From positions 608,509-672,508 of the forward strand of contig NW_026705449.1 of assembly GCF_029867415.1 (NCBI RefSeq): a DNA stretch of 64,000 nucleotides. Direction: 5' to 3'. Below are positions 55,073 to 64,000 of this stretch, piece after piece (positions within the stretch are counted from its first letter, which is position 1; the number at the start of each line of letters is the position of its first letter). This DNA comes from Vicia villosa. Taxonomy: Eukaryota > Streptophyta > Magnoliopsida > Fabales > Fabaceae. The notes beneath the pieces are model-generated. The model did no database searches and was not told where the DNA came from. It worked only from the letters and a program-made list of their open reading frames with translations. Both the position numbers and the translations under genes were made by a program.

Positions 55073-57573
55073 TGTCATACCCTAATTTTTGACCCCCCTG
55101 AGATGACATATCTTCAGGATTTTTTATCAGGTCAAGACAAGTACCCAGAGCAGTCATTTCTCCATCTGATACCTAATCGAGGATGCTCAAAGACAAGAAA
55201 GCTCAGGCAAAGGATCAATCAATACAAAGACTAGTCTCTAATACAATCATGGGGCTCAAAAACTTCACTCTTCTCATCTATGATTGATTAGACATCCAGT
55301 CATATGAGTACAGGTTTACTCAGGTCACCAGACTAGGGTTTTGAGCCTATCAAGGACTGAAATCAGGGATCACATTTGGGAAACCCTAAAAAGCCTCAGG
55401 GAACCATTCAAAGACATCAATCATCTTCAAATAACTCATATGACAAGATCCACTGGACATTACACCTCAATTCAAAGTCTACAGTCATTATTTTCACATG
55501 GTCGACAAATTAGGGTTTTGACCTAATTCACCAAGATGGTTGACTTTTAATCAGGGCATGAATCCAAAACTCAAGACATGATTCAAGGATCTCTACTACC
55601 TCCATATAATCCATTTATATCATCCATTTGGGGAGAAGATCTTATTTCTACACAAAAGCCCAAAAATTCACTTTGTCAGGAAAAAGTCAACTGTGAAGGA
55701 TCATCATTGACTTTTAAGGTTTTTGGTCAAAAAATGACTTTCAAAGATCAATATCATCAATATATGGATGTCAAAGTCATTTGGCCAAAGAAATTCAGAG
55801 AAATTCATCAAGGAGCGAAAAGTCGGGAATTAGGGTTTTTGAAGGCATGGTGAGAACTCAAAATTTCACCTACACAACTCAAAAAACTTCCAACATGAAA
55901 GTTGTAGATCTTGCAAAATAAAACAACATCTTACAAAGGAACTTTTTTCAAAAGATCAACCATTTATGAAGTTTTGGAAATTTTGAAGTTTAGGTCATAA
56001 ACACTTAGAAATTTTTCTAAGTGTTTTAACCTAGTTTTCATCCAACTTTGGGCTCATTTTTCACAAATTTCCCAAATGATTCTGAAGAAGACATAAACTA
56101 ATGATTTAAAGTAGATGTTTAGGGCTTTCCAAATTGTGTTCAACCTTCTCCAAATTCAATTTGAGCTAGGAGTTATGCTTGTTCAAAGTTGGCCTCATGA
56201 AGTGAAATTATAGGTCATGGACACTTTTGGACTTTGCAAATTTTGTGCAAATAACCTCTCTTATGGATGCTACACGACCCATAACACATCTGAAAACATG
56301 CCATGCATTCATTTTCACCATGCCATAAGAATTGAAGAAGATTCTAAAAACAAGAACATGTGATTATGTAATGATTACATTTGTGAATTTATGGCAAATT
56401 GATGAATCACCCAAGGAATCTTCTCACCAACCAATTAGAGCTTATTTCTGGCTCAGAATTGTCCCCTAAGATCAAGCAAAATCGAGGGCTAGGGGATTGA
56501 TCAAATGGAATCAAAATTCCCATCATTGCATAAGAGATATTTGCAAACTTCCTTCATGGCTAAGAAACCAAATCAACCTCACTAAGGAAGCTCACTCCTC
56601 TGCAGCTATACTGATCCATTTGCCTATAAATAAAGATGCATTCCTCATTCAAAAACACACCAAAGCAACCATATTACTTGCTTTCTCTTTCTCTTCTCTT
56701 GTTCATTGTTTTTCAAAGTTCTTTGGCAAGAAGAATCGATTTCTTCAAACCAGAGCTTATCTTTGGGAAGTGAGCATTCTAACATCTCAAGGGAGGTCAT
56801 TTGAGGTGATCCAAGCACCTGGATCACTTCTGTAGGTGGAGGAACACCATTGTTGCTCTCACTTTGGAGCATCTGCAGTTGGAGGTCCATGGAGTGATTC
56901 AGAAGGTTTCAAGGCAAGCCAATCATCCAGACACACTCCTCAGGTCATAGTGAAGCTAACCAGATGGATGCAGCTCATCTGTAACTCGAGAATCAACACC
57001 CTCCATGTTCACTTGAAGCTCAAATCGAGGGAGGTCCATAGAACAATTCAGAAGGATTCAGGTTACAATAAACATCCAGTTAGCATCATTGAGTCTCAGG
57101 GAAGCTATTGAGATCATTCATTCAAGCCCAGGTGCCCTCAATCATCCTCACGACCTCCATTTTCAGAGGTAAGTTTCTGAACTTCACCTCTCTAATTTAA
57201 GTACTCTTTGTGAAATAGCTCGATTCTATCTTGTTCAGCATCATCAGAGGATTGAAAACCCTCTATCATCATCCATTTATCTTTCAGTATAGTCATTTAA
57301 TTTAATTTTGAAATTTTAGGGTTCTTCACGATTTCTGGTAAATTAGTTAGATGTAGTTAATATTAGTTCATGTTAGTTACATATTTAGAATCGTGAGTGA
57401 ATTTAGAGCAAGTTTCATGTTTACATCGTGGCAAATGGTTAAGAAACGAGTGAGTTCAGAAATTCAAATTCATGGAGCTTGAGGTTGAAGACGAAGATGG
57501 TGGTGGCGCGCAATTTTCAAACTCAGGTCTAAGTTTATTTTATTTTGATTGATACCTGTTTCATTAACGACTA

Positions 57574-57654
57574 AAACGTGATAGCCCAGTGGTAGAGAGT
57601 GTTTGTGTGTTGCGCGTGCCCAAGGTCTGGGGTTCGAATCCCCCTCGCCCCAGA
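57574..57654 (+). other. tRNA-like sequence 1 in Ogre LTR
   Basis: A-box-like TAGCCCAGTGG (57582-57592) and a perfect B box GGTTCGAATCC (57631-57641), 38 bases apart, with a T-arm stem GGGG/CCCC. A T-rich stretch follows at 57657. The acceptor arms pair poorly and the D stem is weak, so it is probably not a working tRNA; a tRNA-derived SINE head or pol III-type promoter relic is more likely. Confidence 0.55.
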
Positions 57655-57732
57655 CCTTTTGATTTTATTTCTTTTTTACTTCTATGCATTTGAGTAATAT
57701 ATGAATTGCAATGGAACCATGCATATGACACC

Positions 57733-57810
57733 AAGCGCGCGTTGGCTCAGTGGTGTTGTTTTGGGCTGGTAATACAAAGGGCGTGGGTTCAAACCTGGTT
57801 GGTGACAAAA
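57733..57810 (+). other. tRNA-like sequence 2 in Ogre LTR
   Basis: A-box-like TTGGCTCAGTGG (57742-57753) and B-box-like GGTTCAAACC (57786-57795), 32 bases apart, followed by a T run at 57816. Its sequence differs clearly from tRNA-like sequence 1, so it is not a simple duplicate. A full cloverleaf is not convincing by eye. Confidence 0.5.
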
Positions 57811-58389
57811 CCATATTTTTTTTACCACTTTTCCCATTTAACTCCTTCACAACTTTAACAAATTATTTAACCTATCAAAATAAATCATTTTCACTTCATT
57901 TTTCACACACTTGTCATTTAATATATCTATTTTACGAATAATCAAAAAAAATCATAAAAATATTATTTATTTCATATATTTTTATTAGGTTTAAAATAGT
58001 ATGATTTAAGTGTTATATTAAAATGTTTTAAATACATATATTCACTTTGTTTTAACTTAATTACTTTGTGAATCATTTTATGATAAAACCCTAATTGATT
58101 AGGTCTTAATTAAGTAAAATCTTTATTTTTACTTTAATTAAGTTGACTTTTGTCAATTCTTAAAACTGTTTTCAATCTCTGATTAAATAAAATGATTAAG
58201 GTTTTCAAACAACAAAACCTTGTATCATTCAAAATCATTTTCAAATTACTCTCATAACCAGTACTGTAAAGTACTGGGCCTCTAATAGAGTGTAAGTCCC
58301 AAAAACCTTCTCTTCTTAGCTTGTTTTCAAAACTGTATTTTCAAAATCTTCTTTCTGTTTTCAAAACATTCTTCTGGTATTTGAAGGGC

Positions 58390-58870
58390 ATTATTCCCGG
58401 TGAAACTCTTCAGATACCTATGTGACCTTTGTCCATCTTCACTTCTTCTGTTTTAAAAAAAACCATTAACTGTTTATCATATATATTCAACTGTTATCAA
58501 CAAAACAACAAAAATACTGTTGAGGCTCTGTACATACTTCTTCAATGGCCTCCACTCCATCCAGGTTAGGCTTTACAAGCTTTCAATTTACAGTCTTTAT
58601 TTAAATTACTGTCAAATATAAACTATGCATATATTAGTTTAGAACTGCGTTTGAGTATAAACCTTAGGACAGTTAAACTATATATATATATATTATAGGA
58701 ATATGGCCTAGGATTGAGAATGTCTTCCCGGTGAAGGCTCTTTCCTAATTAGAGATCTGTAGTTCAAACCCCCAAGATGAATTATTCCCGGTGAAACATC
58801 TTGGCAAAAACCTTAGAATCCAAAATAATAGGACACATCCACCCAAAGAGGAATTATTCCCGGTGAAACC
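58390..58870 (+). repeat. dispersed TTCCCGGTGAA motif
   Basis: TTCCCGGTGAA occurs at about 58394, 58724, 58789 and 58857 in the LTR and again in the leader at about 61423, each followed by A/GGC or AAC and CTCTT-like sequence. Spacing is irregular. Confidence 0.7.
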
Positions 58871-58939
58871 TCTTACCCATTTGCTTAGAGCCAAAATAAG
58901 TTCAAAACTACATAGCTTTCTCTTGTGCTATAACAAGGA

Positions 58940-60610
58940 CCCTCGACTAGCCTCCTCTTGGGCTTTGTACAAGGACCCACAGGCTTCTTAAAAGCATTTC
59001 CAGCTTCCTCTTGAGCTTGTATACAAGGACCCATCAGGTTTCTTATAAACATAGGAACAGGTCTTTAGTCACCTTTTAGCCTACCCTGGTGAGTTTCTTC
59101 CAATTTAAACCAGACTTTAAACAAGCTAAGTTTGTCTCAATTTCACATTGAGTACATTTTTGGAATGAGAGACATGGACAGTCTCTGTCACCCTTATCTT
59201 CATCAATCTTCCTTAGCAGAGTCTAGGATCCATGTTTGGTCACCCTCAGCATTGAGTCAGCCTTCATCTTGGGCTTTAAACAAGAAGTCTCACTAGATAA
59301 TCTTTCTGCCAATCCTTTCATCCCTTAATAATTAATGGAGTGCTACCCAAATCAATCAAAATGTCAAAACCCCTGGAAAGGGTTAGCCTCCAACATCTGT
59401 CTAAAATAAAATCCCTGGAAAGGGTTAGCTTCCACACATTCCTTCATTTCAATAAAAACCCCTGGAAAGGGTTAGCCTCCAAAATTAAATCAATAAATAA
59501 TTTCATTCTCTTAGGAGATAATTTCCCCAAAGAGTCAAAACCCCTGGAAAGGGTCAGCCTCCAAAAAAACATGATAAAGTCAGTCTTTTAACAGACAAAT
59601 TCACCAGCTGAGTCAAAATCCCTGGAAAGGGTTAGCTTCCAAAGAAAAACAGTCTTTTAATAAATGAAACCTCCTCAGTAGAGTCAAAACCAACAAAAAA
59701 CAGTTAGCCTCAACCTTGGGCTTCATACAAGGCACCCAAACAATAAAACTCCCCTGTCAAGAGTCTGCCACAACCTTGGGCTTTGTACAAGGCAGATAAA
59801 CCATATCTTTCCTGTGTCAAAGATTCCTAACACTTAGGATCTTTCCCCATATAGTCATCCATACTTAATTCATTTGAGAGTCCGCCTCAACCTTGGGCTT
59901 TGTACAAGGCAGAAAATAATGTTTTCCCTAGCCAGAGTTAGCCACAACCTTGGGCTTTGTACAAGGCACATAAAATAGAGTCATTCATTCAATTATCCTC
60001 AACAGTTAGCCACAACCTTGGGCTTTGTACAAGACACACAAATAGAGTCTCCTTAAGTAGAGTCAGCCTCAATTCTGGGCTTTGTACAGAACACAAAAAT
60101 ACCCTGTAATTAATCCCCAATGGAGTCATCTCCCAGAGTTAATAATTAACAAGTCAATCAAAAAGCCTCAAGCTTGGGCCTCATACAAGCCAGCTAAAGT
60201 CAAATCTTTTATACAGTAGATAGACATAGCTTATCTCCATAGAGAGATATTTTTACTACTCTACCACATTCAAACAAACAAACATTTCAATTTCAATTTC
60301 AATCAAAGTCTCCCATTTAGGACTCTGAAAGACATGCTCTGGCACATCCCCAGACTTGTACACTTTCCCTAATTTGGACGAGCAACTTTCTTTCATTTAA
60401 GAGGCATCTGACTGGCATACTTGCACACACACAAGTAAGGTCCCCCTCTTGAATGAAATGAATCCAGTTATTCTGTCACTCTTTCAAAATGTTTGTGGTA
60501 GAATAGTACAAATACCTCTCTGTAGAGATAATTTCATGTCTCTTTACTGTAAACAGAGATTTAATTCCAAGCTTCAACCTTGAGCTTCAAGCAAGGCACA
60601 AAAAAACAAT
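58940..60610 (+). repeat. dispersed TTGGGCTTTGTACAAGG minisatellite
   Basis: CCTTGGGCTTTGTACAAGGC or close variants recur about ten times (for example near 58955, 59713, 59773, 59892, 59950, 60016, 60076 and 60170). Arms CCTTG/CAAGG can pair. They are mixed with GAGTCAGCCTCAA-type words. The array lies in the second half of the Ogre LTR. Confidence 0.8.
59366..59645 (+). repeat. CCCTGGAAAGGGTTAGCCTCC minisatellite
   Basis: Five copies of ATCCCTGGAAAGGGTTAGC or CCCCTGGAAAGGGTCAGCC (about 59369, 59412, 59460, 59540 and 59618) spaced 40-80 bases. CCCTGGAAAGGG is a hyphenated palindrome. A small open frame through them is repeat-driven and not called. Confidence 0.85.
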
Positions 60611-61142
60611 TAATTTCCCTAGTTAGTTCCCCGAACTACATTAAGCTCTGACTTCCGCTAGGGATATGTAGGCATGAGGTTCACAAGGAATCTCAGCGAG
60701 CTAATAAAATACCAAAAATAGTCAGTTTATCTGTCTGTCTTTTAAAATCAATTCAATTCCTTCTCCTAACACAAAGGAGAAACTTTCCCAATCAATAGCA
60801 GCAAACACAAGCACAATGACACAGAGAAGGTTCCTGTAGAGTACTACAGATATGTAGGGTGTTTAAACACTTCCCTATGTATAACCGACCTCCCGGACTC
60901 CAGAATTTCTAGTCTAGGTGAAATCCCCACACTTAGCAAACTCCTAGGGTTTAGTTGAGATCTTTTTTCCCCTTTCCTACTCGTAGGACAAATAAGAAAG
61001 TTCGTGTGATATCGTAGGAAGAACTGAAATAAAATTCATCCCACCACGGGCGCATTCTCCTTCCAAATTTCGCGTGAAGGGTCTAGCGTGCCGTCCTCCC
61101 AAGTGAAACGGGGAGGTAAAAGAAAACGACACCACAGAAAAA

Positions 61143-61160
61143 TGGCGACTCTGCTGGGGA
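61143..61160 (+). promoter_or_regulatory. Ogre primer-binding site, tRNA-Arg type
   Basis: TGGCGACTCTGCTGGGGA just after the LTR end. Ogre/Tat elements use a site complementary to an arginine tRNA with this TGGCGACTC(C/T)..TGGGGA pattern. It fixes the orientation of the element as plus. Confidence 0.8.
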
Positions 61161-61960
61161 TATAAGTGTTAAAAACCTTGGTTTTTCATCCAAACCAATG
61201 GTTGACCTGTTGCTGGTCCAGCCCCAATGAGGAATTAGGGATGCCAAATTCCCCCTCAAACAAGAGAGGTCCTGCCTAACCTCTGTGTCATATCATGTGT
61301 TTGTTGCATATATATTTGTTTATTTTGTTTATTCTGTATCGGGAAAGGGCTTGATTCCCCCTTGTGGTGAGAAATCCTATACCCGGATTTGAGTGCTACA
61401 TAAGATAGGATGGAGGATGTCTTCCCGGTGAAGGCCCTCTAATCTTGGTTTCCAAGTCTACTCTTGGGATTTGCCTGGCTGGTTGTGATTAACTGCGCCA
61501 CTGCATTCCGAGACTGATTTGTACCAGGAGGACCTAGAAACACATTAACCCCACTTAAAGCCTTTTTTTAGGACGTAGAGCGGTGATTACGGAAGTAATT
61601 GTCACGCAGATACTACACTCAGAGAAAACTCTCTTATAGATACCAATCAACGTATCTTTAAGGTTGAGCAAAAACTCTGAGACCCCTAGAACCCGTTCTA
61701 CAGGTACAAAAATCCTTAACCTTAGTTTACCATTGGGGCGGGGATTGCGTTTGGACTTCATGACCACTATACCCTTCAACGCCATGTTTGTTTAAAACTC
61801 TTGTGTGTGCATTCATGCATTCATGCATCATTCATTAATAAACAACTAAAAACAAAAAAAAAAGAGTCTTTTTCAAGTCGTTTTTCAAGGAAACTAAATA
61901 ACGAACGTTTTGAACTTCATAGAAAGAGAGAAACGGAGAAAGGACTTAAGGATCTATATT
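61161..61960 (+). other. Ogre 5' leader
   Basis: About 800 bases of untranslated leader between primer site and ORF1. It includes a further CTTCCCGGTGAAGGCC motif (61423) and an A-rich stretch with GCATTCATGCATTCATGCAT repeats (61810-61830). No gene is seen on either strand. Confidence 0.6.
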
Positions 61961-63397
61961 ATGGATTACGGAAGAAAGAGAGCTAGGAAATACACCTTCA
62001 AGATTCCCCAGGTCGAGGAACTGGGAAAGCTCGGAAAACTGGTGGTCAACCCCCAGGCTTTCAAGGAGAAGTATGGAAAACTTCTACCTTTGCTCAATAC
62101 CAACATGGTAGATGGGATCCTTCCCACCTTGGTACAGTTTTACGATCCAACGTATCACTGCTTCACCTTTCCAGATTATCAGCTCATGCCTACGTTAGAG
62201 GAGTACTCTCGTCTGATTGGAATACCCGTGTACGCGCAAGATCCGTACTTCGGTTTGGAAAAGAATCCTGACGACATTATCATTGCTGCAACTACTCCTT
62301 TGAACGTAGTCGACATCAGAACTCATATGGTGAGTAGAGGAGGAATTCAAGGATTGCCCTCCAAATTCCTGTTTGATCAAGCTCGGTACTTCGTCAGCAT
62401 CCAAGATATGAGCGCTTTTGAGGAAATCTTGGCTTTGCTTATCTACGGATTGTTTTTGTTTCCTAACATTAACGATTTCGTCGACATCAATGCAATTAAG
62501 ATCTTCTTAATTGGAAATCCAGTTCCAACCTTGCTTGCGGATGCTTATCACTCTGTGCATTCAAGAAACCTGCAGCGAGGAGGATTAATCACATGCTGCG
62601 TACCGTTGTTATACGAATGGTTCGTTTCGCACCTGCCAAAGTCTAGCACTTTCTGGAATATGAGGGATGGCCTTTACTGGTCACAGAAAATCATGTCTCT
62701 CACTCATACAGACATTGAGTGGTGTAGTCCTGACAACGATGAAACCAAGATCATCTTCAGTTGTGGAAGTTTCCCCAACGTACCCCTTATTGGAACTAAG
62801 GGAGGAATTAGTTACAATCCAGCTTTAGCCCGTCGTCAATACGGCTATCCCATGAAGAACATTCCAAGTAACATCCAATTGGAGGGTCTGTTCTTCAAGA
62901 ACATCGACGATCATGGCAACATGCTGAAGAAGGAAATTGTCCAAGCCTGGCGTCTTATTCACAGTAAAGGGAGAAGATTGTTAGGAAAACATCTTTGCAT
63001 CTCCCTGGATCCTTACCTTCAATGGGTACGCGTCAGAGCATTCAAGCTCAGGATGCCATATCAACATCAAGAACCTATTCCCCTAAGGGAACCAATATAC
63101 CTTTTCTCCACCGATGTTGAAAAACTGCAAGCGGCATTAAACAAGGTATGCCAAGAAAGGAATGCTTGGAGGAACAAGTATCGAATCGTCAACACAGAAA
63201 ACGTTGAGATTCATAACATCCTAAGAAGGAAGGATGAGTTACTTGAAGTACTCGATCGACAAGTGACACAAACGTCACTTTCTCATCATATCCCTCCTGC
63301 TTCCTGGATCATCGATCAGCTCACGTCAGAGAACGCTCAGCTCAAGAAACAGAAGAAGATGTTAGAACGTGAAGTCAGCTCTTCATCAAAGTTTTAG
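61961..63397 (+). CDS. Ogre ORF1 protein, unknown function
   Basis: A 478-residue open frame from the first ATG (61961); the open frame extends 17 codons upstream without an ATG. Ogre elements are distinguished by this extra ORF before gag, and its role is unknown. Visible blocks: YTFKIPQVEELGKLGKLVVN, FYDPTYHCFTFPDYQLMPTL then EEYSRLIGIPV (resembling the aminotransferase-like/plant-mobile fold of related transposon proteins), LADAYHSVHSRN, RRQYGYPMKNIPSNI, and a charged coiled-coil-like end (residues about 390-475). No stops or frameshifts, so this copy looks young. Confidence 0.8.
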   Translation: MDYGRKRARKYTFKIPQVEELGKLGKLVVNPQAFKEKYGKLLPLLNTNMVDGILPTLVQFYDPTYHCFTFPDYQLMPTLEEYSRLIGIPVYAQDPYFGLEKNPDDIIIAATTPLNVVDIRTHMVSRGGIQGLPSKFLFDQARYFVSIQDMSAFEEILALLIYGLFLFPNINDFVDINAIKIFLIGNPVPTLLADAYHSVHSRNLQRGGLITCCVPLLYEWFVSHLPKSSTFWNMRDGLYWSQKIMSLTHTDIEWCSPDNDETKIIFSCGSFPNVPLIGTKGGISYNPALARRQYGYPMKNIPSNIQLEGLFFKNIDDHGNMLKKEIVQAWRLIHSKGRRLLGKHLCISLDPYLQWVRVRAFKLRMPYQHQEPIPLREPIYLFSTDVEKLQAALNKVCQERNAWRNKYRIVNTENVEIHNILRRKDELLEVLDRQVTQTSLSHHIPPASWIIDQLTSENAQLKKQKKMLEREVSSSSKF

Positions 63398-63689
63398 AGT
63401 CCTTTCTCTCAGTTTCTCTGTATTTCCATTTCCAAAGTGTGTAAAAAACGGCGTTTTCGCTTAATTAATAAAAGTTTGGTGTTTCATAACGTAATTATGG
63501 TGTTTCCTTGAAAAATAATAACTTAATTGCATATCATACATCGCTTTAGTCGTACGCACTGACACGAGAATTGTCGCGGATCTAAGAGTTACTTTCCTTT
63601 CTCCAGAGAAAGAGAGGAGGAGAAGGAGGTGAACCAAGACTTTCAAGCTGTCTCATCCATACAACACTCGTTCAAGTCGCAAGAAAAGA
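63398..63689 (+). other. spacer between Ogre ORF1 and ORF2
   Basis: About 290 bases with stops in all plus frames, and purine-rich GAGAAAGAGAGGAGGAGAAGG at 63606-63626 shortly before the next start. No gene is seen. Confidence 0.6.
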
Positions 63690-64000
63690 ATGGAAGACTT
63701 TGAGCAAGAGAATGAAGAACTCAGAGAAGAGATTAATACTCTCAAAGGTACTGTTGAAAGGCTCAATAGTATGGTAGAAGCCCTGGTAGTTGCGCAGAAT
63801 CGACCAACGCCAGAAGAACCACAAAGGACTGTGGTTTCCGAGATTGTTTCTACTCCTATTCCTCAGTATACCATGCCGCCTGATCGACCTTGGGGCATGC
63901 CGTATAACTTTACTCCAGAAGGGTACATACCTCCAGCTTCTGAAGCTCCAAAGGTCACCGTGGATATGCGTCCACCAGAGGGTTACAAACCTCTGGAAAT
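63690..64000 (+). CDS. gag: Ogre ORF2 (gag-protease), 5' part
   Basis: ATG at 63690 opens a frame that runs off the window end after 103 codons; the frame has a stop at 63630 and no earlier ATG. The N-terminus is a coiled-coil-like stretch (MEDFEQENEELREEINTLKG, VERLNSMVEALVVAQ), then proline-rich sequence with TMPPDRPWGMPYNFTPEGY. This is the usual start of Ogre/Tat Gag, which assembles particles and binds RNA. The zinc knuckle, protease and polymerase lie beyond the window. Confidence 0.8.
   Translation, partial: MEDFEQENEELREEINTLKGTVERLNSMVEALVVAQNRPTPEEPQRTVVSEIVSTPIPQYTMPPDRPWGMPYNFTPEGYIPPASEAPKVTVDMRPPEGYKPLE

Larger units (their letters stand above)
55073..61136 (+). mobile_element. 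5' LTR of an Ogre element, about 6.1 kb
   Basis: Starts TGTCATACCCTAATTTTTG directly within SIRE pol (site copy probably GGAAT, 55068-55072) and is taken to end at GACACCACA, seven bases before the primer site. LTRs of 4-6 kb are characteristic of Ogre. The interior holds no protein gene, but does hold two tRNA-like sequences (57574-57810), CCCGGTGAA-type motifs, two dispersed minisatellites (58940-60600) and the late GGGATATGTAGGCATGAGG block (60661-60679), equivalent to GGATACGTAGGCAGC of the solo LTR. The 3' boundary is an estimate. Confidence 0.8.

Noticed and set aside
59340..59591. Small frame with repeated KPLERVS
   Set aside because: It is generated by the CCCTGGAAAGGGTTAGC minisatellite and is not supported as a gene.

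Overview
This window looks like nuclear DNA of a legume, most likely tribe Fabeae (pea, vetch or grass-pea group). It holds no convincing host gene. Nearly all of it is retrotransposon and DNA-transposon sequence, nested several layers deep. The Fabeae assignment is an inference from Ogre/Tat elements with multi-kilobase LTRs and a tRNA-Arg-type primer site, from Maximus/SIRE-type Ty1/copia elements, and from AT-rich spacers with long (TA)n runs.

Layout. 1-4320: the 3' end of an Athila-like element (LTR 474-1553) sits in a decayed minus-strand Ty1/copia pol. 4321-5004: an unassigned LTR-like piece. 5005-10256: a minus-strand SIRE-type element without reverse transcriptase. 10257-17560: the 3' part of an Ogre element whose repeat-rich 3' UTR is interrupted by two solo LTRs, a SIRE-type one (10638-11677, site duplication AAAGT) and an Ogre-type one (12285-16400, site duplication AGTAA). 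17590-18300: a copia RNase H remnant with a putative LTR. 18814-20186: a terminal-inverted-repeat element full of near-perfect 20-base palindromes. 20716-23519: a SINE-like insertion, two copies of a hAT-type MITE, and four (TA)n arrays.

24463-48126 is read as one Mutator-like element (MULE), because an 11-base direct repeat (CTCATGGTGTG) flanks inverted-repeat ends. It encodes a broken minus-strand transposase (24967-27989), an open minus-strand ORF of unknown function (38808-39176, repeated at 43829-44197) and a broken plant-mobile-domain gene (45315-47666). A third hAT MITE (27215-27851) lies in the transposase gene. A full-length SIRE-type retrotransposon (28606-38421, site duplication ACAGG) lies in the middle. 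About 5.0 kb covering the retrotransposon 3' part and adjoining MULE DNA is tandemly duplicated (34727-39710 and 39711 to about 44731).

48127-55072 carries a LINE ORF1 relic, a copia 5' LTR with gag start, and a third SIRE-type element (LTR 49962-51072) with broken gag and pol. An Ogre element is inserted in that pol. Its 5' LTR (55073-61136), primer site, intact ORF1 (61961-63397) and start of the gag-containing ORF (63690 onward) fill the rest of the window.

Strongest leads: the three-gene MULE with its small unknown protein and hairpin-like repeats; a gag/pol overlap in the same relative frame in three SIRE copies; a pair of tRNA-like sequences in the Ogre LTR; and the palindrome-rich element at 18814-20186. 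All motif and boundary calls were made by eye from the sequence.
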